Part shown: one piece after another, positions 36,367 to 44,971 of the stretch
Numbering within the stretch: the first letter of the stretch is position 1
Layout: each line of letters begins with the position of its first letter
Assembly (NCBI GenBank): GCA_964501905.1
Contig: CAZCTW010000005.1
Coordinates: forward strand, 57,629-121,628
DNA: 64,000 bases
Source: B69-G16 sp964501905
Lineage (GTDB): Archaea > Thermoproteota > Thermoprotei > Thermofilales > B69-G16
Direction of reading: 5' to 3'
Translations under genes and position numbers: made by a program
Notes under the pieces: generated by a model
Told to the model about the DNA's origin: nothing
The model's input: the letters and a program-made list of their open reading frames with translations, nothing else
The model's database searches: none

Positions 36367-36855
36367 ATGTCTACTGGGGGCATTATAGTAGACGGGAAGC
36401 CTATAAGCCGTGAAGAGCTAAGGCGGGAAGTAGAGGATGTAGTTCGAGAAGTTTTTAGAGAAATAGGCTTTGATGTAGCGAAATACGGCGGAGCAGCCGC
36501 CCTCGGGGCTGTTCTAGTTTTCCTAGCGCAGAACAGGGACAAGTTAATGTCTATCTTAGCTAGAAGAGGGGGAGCTGACGAGTTCCAGTCAAGGCTAGGG
36601 GAGAGAAGCACTATCAGGAGTGTTATCGAAGAAATAATAGAGGAGAGAATTGCTAAAGCAATGGAAAGCCAACCGAGTCTAGAACAACTTGAAAGCGAGA
36701 GAGATGCTATAGTAAAGGAAATCGACAATCTCAGAGATAAATACGCTTTAGGGAAAATAAGTAAAGAAGAATACGAAAAAAGGGTAAGAGAATTAGAGAA
36801 TAGATTGATAGTTTTAAATTACAAGATTGATGAATTAATGCAAGAAAATCCATAA
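36367..36855 (+). CDS. Island protein B: short membrane-associated protein with SHOCT-like tail
   Basis: A 162-residue protein with three parts: an N-terminal amphipathic segment (ISREELRREVEDVVREVFRE), a Gly/Ala hydrophobic helix (KYGGAAALGAVLVFLAQNRD), and a charged helical tail with the hairpin DKYALGKISKEEYEKRVREL. It is a clear paralogue of the protein at 55.5 kb, which has GLDVAKLGGAAGIGALLTYL followed by VTNRDKLM in the corresponding place. It stands between protein A and the E1/JAMM operon, separately transcribed. Confidence 0.65.
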   Translation: MSTGGIIVDGKPISREELRREVEDVVREVFREIGFDVAKYGGAAALGAVLVFLAQNRDKLMSILARRGGADEFQSRLGERSTIRSVIEEIIEERIAKAMESQPSLEQLESERDAIVKEIDNLRDKYALGKISKEEYEKRVRELENRLIVLNYKIDELMQENP

Positions 36856-36984
36856 AAAAGTGAAATTATTGTGCTTTTTTATTGTAATTTCTAAAGTATT
36901 AGTATAATTATATCATTTGACGATAATTTAATAAAGTGGGATCCTAATTTACACCATAAGTTTGCGGTATGGTGATAAAAAATT

Positions 36985-38370
36985 GTGGATGCATTAGCTG
37001 TAATAGGAAAATTGAAGGAAATAAGCAAGGAAATAGACCTATTGCTTGAAAGAATGGGGCTAGAATACGCCGATATATACGCCCCTCTAACCGATCAAGA
37101 TATACAAATTTTAATGAATTACATTGATAAATGGAAAAATGATTTAGGAACAGTGAGAGATAGTATTGAAAAACCTGTTGAAGCGAGCTTTTTAAGACAT
37201 TATGATGAAATTATTAGACGTTTTTATGGTTTAAGAGAGTTATTAAAAAGTAGGCAGGCTTATCTCGGTGAAGTGAAAAACGATCTTGAAGTTGTAAAGT
37301 CGAGAATCAATCTTGTGGTCCATCAAATACAGATGGATGCGCGGAGAAGAGAGTTTAAAGTTACCTTTGTGGATACTAGGCGTAAACCCATTGCAGAGGA
37401 AAAAATTAGCATAGAAGAGAGCGAATCAGTTACTCTTTCAGAACTTATAGCTAAAATTATCGAAAAGGAAGATTCTATTCAGTTAAGATTAAGAAGTATG
37501 AATATAAATCCATACTCCTTTATAGAAGGCTTAAAGAGGGGCGAAAGAGTAGGAATAGAAATAATAGCTCTTGAAATGGAAGGCCGTGGAGATCCATATG
37601 AAATACCTGATCAGAAATGGAGTGAATATACTGTAAAATACCTGGACAGGGATCTCGAAAAAATATTTAGAGAAGGCATAAAAGGAGTCCATGTAATTGT
37701 AAATCCGAGCGGAGGAGGATTAGAAAATTTTATTAAAGATACAGCCTTTATCCTTAAAAATAAGGAAGCCTCTATCGTTTTTGCTTATTGGGATAAAGAG
37801 GCGAAATTTCATCTGGCTGATAGAGTAGATGAGGCTTTGGATTTTTTCGAGAATTGGAGAAAAAGAATATATTTTATCTCTTTACTCTCCGTTATCTCAT
37901 CTCCGGACGCTAACTTCTACTATCCTGTTAAAATAAACTTCCTTTACCTCGGGTTCTTAGTTAAATCCATTGATAGCACAACGATGTGTTGGGGGTGGAG
38001 CAGGTGGTTGAATATTTATAAAGAAATATTGGGCGAATGCGGTGTAAATTTTACAAAGCATAGTTATCCAAATCATCCTCCTGCTATAGTATTCTCCTTT
38101 GGAGATATAGGAGGAATTGTAGAGAAAAGAATCGTGGATGATTTTCAGCGTATATTAAAATCTATAGGTAGAAAGCGCAAAGTAGAGCAAAGCCTATGCC
38201 TATTTACCACAAGAAGCTATAACGGATTATCATATCTATACTTTCACTTACCGCTAGAACACTGGAATTACTCGTATAAACATAGAGAAAAACCCATTTT
38301 ATGTTTGAAAAAGTACTTTGAAGTCTATTGGGGATTTAGGTTTGCCAAGCCTTCCTTTAAAAGAATCTAG
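36985..38370 (+). CDS. Island protein C: coiled-coil protein at the head of the JAMM/E1 operon
   Basis: Unrecognised 461-residue cytoplasmic protein. Residues 1-130 are helical; about 123-205 could be a beta-grasp-like unit (FKVTFVDTRRKPIAEEKISI, then SVTLSELIAKIIEK, then RVGIEIIALEM). The rest is mixed alpha/beta with several cysteines and a Trp-rich MCWGWSRW. No E2-type active-site context could be recognised. GTG 36985 follows GGTGAT. Its 3' end overlaps the JAMM gene, so it belongs with that gene and the E1 gene functionally. The operon is more A/T-rich than the flanking housekeeping genes. Confidence 0.55.
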   Translation: MDALAVIGKLKEISKEIDLLLERMGLEYADIYAPLTDQDIQILMNYIDKWKNDLGTVRDSIEKPVEASFLRHYDEIIRRFYGLRELLKSRQAYLGEVKNDLEVVKSRINLVVHQIQMDARRREFKVTFVDTRRKPIAEEKISIEESESVTLSELIAKIIEKEDSIQLRLRSMNINPYSFIEGLKRGERVGIEIIALEMEGRGDPYEIPDQKWSEYTVKYLDRDLEKIFREGIKGVHVIVNPSGGGLENFIKDTAFILKNKEASIVFAYWDKEAKFHLADRVDEALDFFENWRKRIYFISLLSVISSPDANFYYPVKINFLYLGFLVKSIDSTTMCWGWSRWLNIYKEILGECGVNFTKHSYPNHPPAIVFSFGDIGGIVEKRIVDDFQRILKSIGRKRKVEQSLCLFTTRSYNGLSYLYFHLPLEHWNYSYKHREKPILCLKKYFEVYWGFRFAKPSFKRI

Positions 38371-39220
38371 AGTCATCTTAAGCAAGGCTATGCTGACACA
38401 TCTTAAACTCTTGATAAAAGGCTATAGGAAAGCCTACGGAGTAGAAGATGAGCTGGGAGGCTATCTTTACGGTTTTTTCGACGGCTTAAATGTCTATATA
38501 TGCTTAGCCTACCTAGATTTCTTTGCCGACAGAAGCACGGGACATATAGCTTTCTCCGACTTACCGAGCTGGGCTTTAGAGTGTATTAGGGAGGGCGGCT
38601 ACCGGGAACTGGGCACTTGGCATACCCATCCGGGCTATGGAAAACCTCAACCTAGTTTTGAAGATGAAGATAAATTAGTTGTAAGAGAGAAATGCGCAAT
38701 CTATAGTGCGAAGCCGCTCGTAGATGCCCCTCGCTTTCATGTGATCTTTAACTTCGACGCATCCGATTTTGCAGTCTTTAAATATGACTTATTAAATAAA
38801 TATAGTGTAGAAATTCATGAAATTCAAAACTTAGGGGGGCAGCTATCTTTTATTAAGGTGGAAAATGGAAAAATTAAAGAATTGGATTCAGATATCGGTT
38901 TAATTTTTCGCACATTTGATGAATTAATAGAGTATGAGTATGAAGCTATAGAAGATACTCTAGGTTTCGCCAAGATATACCCTTACCCTGAGGTGTGCCA
39001 AGAGCTCAGAAACCTGTATATAGCTAATTTTTTCAACAAAGTCGTTAAGAGAAGCAAAGAGGTAAAAATCGACCTTTCTAAGAGAGCTTGGCTTTACCTT
39101 GAAATCTTATGTCCTAGAGGGGAAATCTCTAAAATAAGGCTTTTTGAAATTTTGTTTAATGATTTAAAAGTTCTTTTCGGCTTTAAGGAGGTAGCTTATG
39201 ATATTTATTCCCATATTTAA
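38318..39220 (+). CDS. JAMM/MPN-type (JAB) metalloprotease
   Basis: Zinc isopeptidase-type protein of 300 residues. The complete JAMM signature is visible: Glu45 in EDELGGYLYG, then WHTHPGYGKPQPSFED, giving H-x-H (102, 104), Ser113 and Asp116. JAMM enzymes cleave ubiquitin-like proteins from targets or process their C-termini. About 170 residues follow the catalytic domain and end in a helical region. The start is TTG 38318 or TTG 38339; ATG 38390 would cut off the first strand (SRVILSKAML) of the fold. It overlaps protein C upstream and the E1 gene downstream by 23 bases. Confidence 0.88.
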   Translation: MKSIGDLGLPSLPLKESRVILSKAMLTHLKLLIKGYRKAYGVEDELGGYLYGFFDGLNVYICLAYLDFFADRSTGHIAFSDLPSWALECIREGGYRELGTWHTHPGYGKPQPSFEDEDKLVVREKCAIYSAKPLVDAPRFHVIFNFDASDFAVFKYDLLNKYSVEIHEIQNLGGQLSFIKVENGKIKELDSDIGLIFRTFDELIEYEYEAIEDTLGFAKIYPYPEVCQELRNLYIANFFNKVVKRSKEVKIDLSKRAWLYLEILCPRGEISKIRLFEILFNDLKVLFGFKEVAYDIYSHI

Positions 39221-40241
39221 CATTAAAAAGGGGGAAACAGTCGTAACCCTTAAGGAAGGAGCTACTGTAAGAGATTTAAAGGAGGCTATCAGCAAACTCT
39301 ATGGAATAGCGGGCTCAATTCACGTTACCGCTGTTAGAAAAGGCTTTCTCTCCATAGTGTTAAGCGATGCTGATAAGATAGAGGATTATTTAGAAGAGGA
39401 CACGAAGATTGTGTGGCATGAAGAGGAGTCAGGAGATTTATATTATTACAGAACCTTTAGATTCAGCAGTATATACAATGTCGACGCTATTGGAGAAAAA
39501 ACCGTACTCATGGGAGGTTTAGGCACGGCCGGCTCTTGGGTTTTGCTCCCCCTTACTGCTCTAGGGTTTAGGAGTTTCATCCTTTTAGATAGTGGAGTTG
39601 TAGACTCCTATGACGTTTGCAGACAACCACTTTACTACGCCAAAGACTTGGGGAAAAATAAAGTAGAGGCCGCTATGAGGATCGAAGAATACGGAGGTCT
39701 AAAAGTGAAAATTTCAAATATTCACGTTCCGACGCGAGCTAGAGGTGGAGACGTTAAGGAAGCTCTTGAGAATCTGGTTGAGCTCGTTAAAGAGTGTGAC
39801 ATTGTAATATCTTCCTTCGATGAAGGAGATGCTAGACTGGTTCTATACGTATTGTCGATGCTTTACGGTAAAGCCCACGTTAGTGTATCGCTAGGAGAGA
39901 ACGTTTCTATAATCTTACTCTCTCGGAATAGCGAAGACGCCTGTAGATGGTGCACTAGAGGAGTAGAGGATATAAGGAAATTGTGGCTTGAAAAAGCCCC
40001 ATGCACTAGGGTTTCGGCATCTATTCCTTTAATTTCAGCAGGTGTTGTAGCTGAAGTTTTAGCTAGGTTCTACTCGGGAGAGCAATTAGAGTATAACAGC
40101 TGGGAGGTAATAATTGATCTTGGAGGCCAGATTAGCGTGAGGGGGAGGAAGATGCCAAGAAGTGAAAAATGCGGAGTACATAAATTATTAGAGGAGAAAG
40201 ATGTTATAGGTGAGTTAGCTAAATGGCTAAGAGGAAGCTAG
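39198..40241 (+). CDS. E1/ThiF-like activating enzyme with N-terminal ubiquitin-like beta-grasp region
   Basis: Adenylating enzyme of the ThiF/MoeB/E1 superfamily, 347 residues. Residues ~100-300 have the nucleotide-binding GGLGTAGS (106-113), the LLDSGVVDSYDVCRQPL strand-loop matching E1 'D.D.V..sNl.RQ', KDLGKNKVEA, FDEGDAR, a CRWC zinc half-site (249-252), and APCTRVSASIPLISAG, where the E1 family has a cysteine before its crossover loop. A last cysteine lies in SEKCGVHK. The first ~75 residues (VVTLKEGATVRDLKEAISKL, then GFLSIVLSDAD, then EDTKIVW) have the beta-beta-alpha-beta-beta order of ubiquitin. ATG 39198 has an ideal GGAGGT sequence seven bases upstream. The likely partner is the adjacent JAMM protease. 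Confidence 0.85.
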   Translation: MIFIPIFNIKKGETVVTLKEGATVRDLKEAISKLYGIAGSIHVTAVRKGFLSIVLSDADKIEDYLEEDTKIVWHEEESGDLYYYRTFRFSSIYNVDAIGEKTVLMGGLGTAGSWVLLPLTALGFRSFILLDSGVVDSYDVCRQPLYYAKDLGKNKVEAAMRIEEYGGLKVKISNIHVPTRARGGDVKEALENLVELVKECDIVISSFDEGDARLVLYVLSMLYGKAHVSVSLGENVSIILLSRNSEDACRWCTRGVEDIRKLWLEKAPCTRVSASIPLISAGVVAEVLARFYSGEQLEYNSWEVIIDLGGQISVRGRKMPRSEKCGVHKLLEEKDVIGELAKWLRGS

Positions 40242-41683
40242 GGCTACTAGCAACATTACTAATTTTGTTGCTTTGTGTATCATTATCCGATACAAGCCCC
40301 CTAAATGTATACTTAGAAGTTGAAGGAGGATGCAATGTTACCCATGAATATGGAGAAGAGTTAGAAGTCTGCGCTTCCGTAGACGCCGAGGCATCTCTCG
40401 AGATAGTTAAAGTATATCCCAGCGGTAAAGAGGAAAAATGTCTAGCTGTATTAAACACTATTCCGGGGGTTAGTTACTGCACACGGGTAAATTTGAAAGG
40501 TGAAGCTGGAAAGTGGGTCATTACTGCTCGAGCTGTATCGAATGGTTATGAAGACCAGGATACCTGTATAGTTTACACGACGAAAATAAACACGGTCCTA
40601 AGTGTATACGTAGAAAAGGAAGTGTACGAACCCGGCGAGACTGTAAAAATTTACGGTAGCTTAAGAACCGCCGATGGAAGGGGCATCTATGGGAAGTATA
40701 TAAGTCTGAGCTACCGAGATTCATCATCTGGTAGCATAGATGAAGTAAAGACAGACAGTCAGGGACGTTTTAAGGCGTACTGGAAACCCCTCAGAGAAGG
40801 ATACTACACCATAGTGGCCATCTTCCCGGGAGACGAAATATACGAATCAGCACAAGCGTCTACAGTTGTAGCTGTAATAGAGGTTGAGAAAAACCTCGAT
40901 GTAAAGGTTTCTCCGTCGCGTGTTAACGCTAATCCCGGAGATGAAATAAAGGTATTAATAGAGGTCACGGCCAATAACTGGAGAAGTGATGAAGTAGAAC
41001 TGAAAGTTCATACGCCTCCTGGGATATCCTATAGTTTAAGCCGAACTTCGGGAATTCCTCCTTACAAAGCTAGCTTAACTTTAAATATTGAAGCTTTAGG
41101 AAGCGGGACTTATGAGGTAGAGGTAGTTGCTAGCGGAGGAGGGCTCTCAGCCGCCAAAACGATATATATAGAAATTGATGTTGTAAAAGAAAATAGTAAA
41201 CTTGAACTTTTTTACGATAATCGAGTTAAAGTAGGCAAAGAAGTAGCTATAGAGGGGCGACTCTATCCTAGGATATCCACGGTCTTACAACTTGAAATTA
41301 CCGAACCGGACGGCTCTAGAAGGGAAGAAAAAATATACACTAGTAGCGAAGGAGAATTTAAAAAAATCTTCACCGTTGACAAGCCTGGAACATGGACTAT
41401 AGCTGTTAAATGGAAGGGAAATGAAAAATACAGCCCGGTTGAACGCACAATAAACGTACTTGTTGAAGAAGCTACAGAGAGAAAAGAAGAAGGAACCGGA
41501 TCCTTTCTATCCTCCCCATTTATGCTCATTGTAGCGATAGCAGCTATTGCAGCTATAGCGTTTATCGTAGCTAAAAAAATATCTCGCCCATCTCCTCCAG
41601 TTTCTCCACCTCCTTCTCCTCCACCACCACCTCCTCCCCCTTCTCCGCCCGAAGAACCGCCTCCTCCGCCTCCTATACCATGA
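40223..41683 (+). CDS. Ig-like surface protein with membrane anchor and polyproline cytoplasmic tail
   Basis: A 486-residue type I membrane protein overlapping the E1 gene by 19 bases. Signal peptide (LGLLATLLILLLCVSLSD), about four Ig-like/macroglobulin-like beta domains (e.g. VYEPGETVKIYGSLRTADGR, GKEVAIEGRLYPRISTVLQL), a membrane helix (PFMLIVAIAAIAAIAFIVA), and a cytoplasmic tail of some 30 residues that is almost only P/S/E (PPPSPPPPPPPPSPP...). It is the only exported product of the C-JAMM-E1 operon and may be the surface element or the tail may recruit the cytoplasmic enzymes. The function is inferred from layout. Confidence 0.75.
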   Translation: MAKRKLGLLATLLILLLCVSLSDTSPLNVYLEVEGGCNVTHEYGEELEVCASVDAEASLEIVKVYPSGKEEKCLAVLNTIPGVSYCTRVNLKGEAGKWVITARAVSNGYEDQDTCIVYTTKINTVLSVYVEKEVYEPGETVKIYGSLRTADGRGIYGKYISLSYRDSSSGSIDEVKTDSQGRFKAYWKPLREGYYTIVAIFPGDEIYESAQASTVVAVIEVEKNLDVKVSPSRVNANPGDEIKVLIEVTANNWRSDEVELKVHTPPGISYSLSRTSGIPPYKASLTLNIEALGSGTYEVEVVASGGGLSAAKTIYIEIDVVKENSKLELFYDNRVKVGKEVAIEGRLYPRISTVLQLEITEPDGSRREEKIYTSSEGEFKKIFTVDKPGTWTIAVKWKGNEKYSPVERTINVLVEEATERKEEGTGSFLSSPFMLIVAIAAIAAIAFIVAKKISRPSPPVSPPPSPPPPPPPPSPPEEPPPPPPIP

Positions 41684-41872
41684 AAAATAGAAACAATCTT
41701 TTTCGATATGGGCATTCTCAATTCCAAATAAATAACTCCCATACTACTAGTGCCTGTTGCATCGAAGTGAAAGGTTAGGCTCGGATGATACGAAAGGTAC
41801 CAAATAAAACGTTATGTTATAGGATTACCTAGGTTTGAAATAAATGTGGAACTTAGAGAAATGCTGTTCGCT

Positions 41873-42517
41873 TTAAATCGATATAGCTAATTGCAGTATT
41901 CTTTTCTTAATATATTCGTCGAAAAATAGCTTGTCTTTCTTATTAGATATTACAGCTTTTAATTTTCTGTTTAGAATCGCTAAGTCCAGGTAGTTTATGA
42001 GGCCTACACGGCCGAAGTTAATTTTTCTTTCTAGAACGGCTATTTCGACATAGCCCTTTTTCTCGTATTTTTTCACGGTCTCTAGTATCGGCCTAAATAA
42101 ATCCCCCAGAAACCTATCGTCAAAGAGTAGCTTAGACAAGTGGACAAGTTTTCTTTCTCTATAAGTTTTTAAGATATGTTTAGCCATCAAATTGAAGTAA
42201 ACCTCGTATCTACGTGCTTCATCGATTAAACGGTAGGCATTCTTAAAGCCTTCCACGTTTTTCTCCACCATCTTCTGTATATCTTTCCACCGCTCGTTGA
42301 GGAGGTATTTACAGATTTTAGCATAGGAGTTTCTATAACATTCATAAAGTACGTATAGGGCTCTCTTATTATCATTCAGATAGAGCCACTCCTTGAGAGT
42401 TTCGAAAAAGTAAACTCCCGCCTGTTCAAAATCCATTTTACTTCTCAATTCGAAAGCCTTTTTCTCCAGCTCCCTAGCTCTCTTCCTAACCTTCCCGGTT
42501 AAATCTAAAAAGCTCAT
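41873..42517 (-). CDS. Helical (TPR-like) protein, last gene of the kinase operon
   Basis: Unrecognised 214-residue all-helical protein. The N-terminal part (VRKRARELEKKAFELRSKMD...AGVYFFETLKEWLYLNDNKR) has the spacing of TPR-like repeats. ATG 42517 overlaps the previous gene's TGA as ATGA; an upstream GTG 42526 is less likely. It ends a four-gene operon (winged-helix protein, kinase, DUF885-like protein, this one) and may be an adaptor or substrate of the kinase. Confidence 0.6.
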   Translation of the reverse strand: MSFLDLTGKVRKRARELEKKAFELRSKMDFEQAGVYFFETLKEWLYLNDNKRALYVLYECYRNSYAKICKYLLNERWKDIQKMVEKNVEGFKNAYRLIDEARRYEVYFNLMAKHILKTYRERKLVHLSKLLFDDRFLGDLFRPILETVKKYEKKGYVEIAVLERKINFGRVGLINYLDLAILNRKLKAVISNKKDKLFFDEYIKKRILQLAISI

Positions 42518-43839
42518 CCCGCCCACGCCTCTTCGAGAATTCGAAAAGAGACTAATCCCAAACTTAAGATACTCCTATAGAACTCTCGCAAACTTTTGAA
42601 ATTCTTACTCGTTATTTTTTTAAAGCCAGCGACATGGCAGAGCCAGTAGCCCGGGTAGATCTTAGAGAAGATTTTATAATTCCTCCACTCGGGGAAGAAT
42701 TTCTCTTCTATATTTCTATCGTCTAAGCCGTACTTATGGCGTGCTATGTCGCTTCTCGCTCTCAAAAATTTTAAGTACATTCTAGATAGGAGTGTCGATG
42801 TAAAACCATAAACGTGGCCCGCGACCGTTTCCCCGTAAACTCCTACTCCCTCTACCAGAGGGGTCGCCCTACCATAAGTTGATATTTTAAAAATAGCTGA
42901 AGTCTTCAAATTGGCGACGCTAGCGTAGTGTAGGTGATGCCCGAAGTATGTTTCGTGAGCCAAAGTGAGGATTATATCTCCTGAGTCTAAACTTGCTAAC
43001 TTATTGCTTATCATGAGCACGCCAGATACGGAGCCTCTAGCAGTTCTACCGCTGGGCAGGTAGACCGCTAAGCCATAGTATTTCTCCAATTTTTCCGGCA
43101 TTCTTCTAAAGTATAATTTCTCATCAGAAGGTAGGCCTATAAGTTCTCTAGCTTTTTTCCTTAAATCCCCTACTATCTCCTCCACGCTAAGAGTCAGCTT
43201 TCCTACTTTCTGGGTCGAGATTTTTTCGAGAAGTTTTTTCGTAACATAAATCTCCCTATCTAGGTAGGCTTCTAGCTCTCTTACATCTATTCCGTATAGC
43301 TCTCCAACCAGGTAGTCATAGTCGAGCCTGAAAGATATCCTGCTCTTAGCCTCTTCACACTCCCTTTTTAAATAAAGAATTTTCTCCCTAAGTTTTCTCA
43401 AAGCAGAGTCTTTCATAGCTTCCAATAAATCTAAGATAATGTTCAGCTCGGCTTCTAAGTTTTCGATGCACACGTCGTCCCCCCTATCTAGTAATCTTTT
43501 AATGAAATCAAGCATTCTTTCGGCTCTCACCAAAGCGTTTAAGTCTAGTTTTTTCCTCTCTAAGAAAACTTTAGAAACTAGGTAGCTCTCCAAGGTGGTC
43601 GCCAGTAGAGATCCTGGCATAGCTCTAAAGTAGTAGAGGATGAACTCGGCGTACTCTAAAAGTTCGAGAATTTGCTCCCAGTAAAGCCCCCTCCTGCTAG
43701 AACATTTTCTCCTCAATTCTCCTATTTTAGCTAAGACCTCCTCCACGAAATCGCTAGAGGGCACGTTAAATACTCCCTCGTACCTGCCTGCAGAGTGTAA
43801 TTTATCGTATAAATCGAGGATTTCAGACTCTAGCTTCAT
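42514..43839 (-). CDS. DUF885-like gluzincin metallopeptidase
   Basis: A 441-residue protein, mostly helical, with LAHETYFGHHLHYA, matching the DUF885 motif 'HE..pGHHlq', and VEGVGVYGETVAG 30 residues later, matching its 'EGwa.Y.E'. Both zinc histidines, the general base Glu and the third ligand Glu are therefore present, so an active zinc peptidase is likely. No signal peptide is seen. It overlaps the kinase gene by 17 bases. DUF885 proteins are usually larger and alone; linkage to a kinase is unusual. Confidence 0.68.
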   Translation of the reverse strand: MKLESEILDLYDKLHSAGRYEGVFNVPSSDFVEEVLAKIGELRRKCSSRRGLYWEQILELLEYAEFILYYFRAMPGSLLATTLESYLVSKVFLERKKLDLNALVRAERMLDFIKRLLDRGDDVCIENLEAELNIILDLLEAMKDSALRKLREKILYLKRECEEAKSRISFRLDYDYLVGELYGIDVRELEAYLDREIYVTKKLLEKISTQKVGKLTLSVEEIVGDLRKKARELIGLPSDEKLYFRRMPEKLEKYYGLAVYLPSGRTARGSVSGVLMISNKLASLDSGDIILTLAHETYFGHHLHYASVANLKTSAIFKISTYGRATPLVEGVGVYGETVAGHVYGFTSTLLSRMYLKFLRARSDIARHKYGLDDRNIEEKFFPEWRNYKIFSKIYPGYWLCHVAGFKKITSKNFKSLREFYRSILSLGLVSFRILEEAWAG

Positions 43840-44971
43840 AAAAAGCCCTCAAAATTTTAAGTAAATCTTGTTTTTTAAAAATAAAGTAGTCGAGAATAAA
43901 AACATAGGCAGACGCTTCTAAAACCCCAGGCCTTAAAATCTCTAGAGTATTATACAAATCCTCCACGATGGAGTTAGCTCTCCTAATGAGGTTCTCCGCT
44001 CTCTTGAGCTCTCTTTTACTCTCCCCGATTTTATCGAGTAACTCTAAGAGTCCGCGTAGTTTCTCTAATACAGATTTTTTGAACTCTTCTTTCTGATTTG
44101 CTATCAGATATCTTAATTCTTCGAAAGTGACATCTAGCGGCAACTCCTCATCAAGCCCTAGCAACTCCAAAACTTCCTCTATCTCCGGTCTATCCTCTGG
44201 ATCCTCTTTTAACATACTTCTTATGGCTTCATCTAGTGCTTTGGAAACCTTAGGCTTAAACTTCCTTATACTCTTAGGTTTTGAGAGAGGATGCACACCT
44301 GTAAAAGCTTCGTAGAAGGTTACGCCGAGCGAGTAGACGTCCGACTTCCTGCTATACTCGCCTCTAGCAACCTCGGGCGCCATGTAGCCGAAAGTACCCA
44401 CTATCTCCACGCCGGTTGAAGTCGTGGTAGTTCTAACCGAAGTAAATTTACTTTCATCTATGAGCTTAGCTACTCCGAAATCTCCCAGCTTTGCCACATA
44501 CTTAGAGGTGAAAAGTATATTGCTAGGCTTTATATCTCTGTGGAGCACGCCCATAGAGTGTGCGTACTGGAGGGCTCTACATATCTGAAAGAAGACGTAC
44601 TCGAGTAGTCTAGTAGCAACTCCTTTCTTACCAGCTTTTTTCATGACATCCTCGAGCGTGTACTTAGCAAGCTCCATCGCTATATAATACGTTCTACCGA
44701 TTTTCTCGGGTTTGCTAGCCCTTATGATATAGGGGTGTTTTAGGCGCGCCATGATTAGAGCTTCTCTTCTAAAAAACTTCTTAGCACGTCTGCTCAAGAC
44801 GTCGGGTTTTAAAATTTTTAAAGCTACTCTCCCTCCGCCTAGCAAGTTTTCAGCTAAATAGACCTTAGCGAAGGCCCCCTCTCCAAGCCCTTTAAGAATG
44901 CGGTAATCCCCGATGACTTCCCCCCTAGGCTTGGTGTAGACGGTTTCCTCCCCACCAGCTGTAGTACTCAT
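43823..44971 (-). CDS. Eukaryote-type Ser/Thr protein kinase (soluble)
   Basis: A 382-residue cytoplasmic Hanks-type kinase. Gly-rich loop GLGEGAFAKVYLA (28-40), catalytic Lys52 in VALKIL, alphaC Glu in FFRREALI, catalytic loop HRDIKPSNILF (HRD at about 144-146), DFG at 164-166 and MAPEVARG are all intact, and the activation segment is Thr/Ser-rich (SVRTTTTSTG), suggesting autophosphorylation. About 100 helical residues follow the kinase domain. ATGA overlaps the preceding tandem winged-helix gene. An FHA-domain protein at 54.5 kb is the natural reader of its product. Confidence 0.93.
   Translation of the reverse strand: MSTTAGGEETVYTKPRGEVIGDYRILKGLGEGAFAKVYLAENLLGGGRVALKILKPDVLSRRAKKFFRREALIMARLKHPYIIRASKPEKIGRTYYIAMELAKYTLEDVMKKAGKKGVATRLLEYVFFQICRALQYAHSMGVLHRDIKPSNILFTSKYVAKLGDFGVAKLIDESKFTSVRTTTTSTGVEIVGTFGYMAPEVARGEYSRKSDVYSLGVTFYEAFTGVHPLSKPKSIRKFKPKVSKALDEAIRSMLKEDPEDRPEIEEVLELLGLDEELPLDVTFEELRYLIANQKEEFKKSVLEKLRGLLELLDKIGESKRELKRAENLIRRANSIVEDLYNTLEILRPGVLEASAYVFILDYFIFKKQDLLKILRAFYEARV

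Noticed and set aside
38318..40241. Type II CBASS or Bil antiphage operon
   Set aside because: No CD-NTase, no effector of a known CBASS type and no recognisable E2 next to the E1 and JAMM genes.
41263..41742. Gly-rich minus-strand frame opposite the polyproline tail
   Set aside because: The Gly run is only the complement of the proline codons of the Ig-like surface protein.
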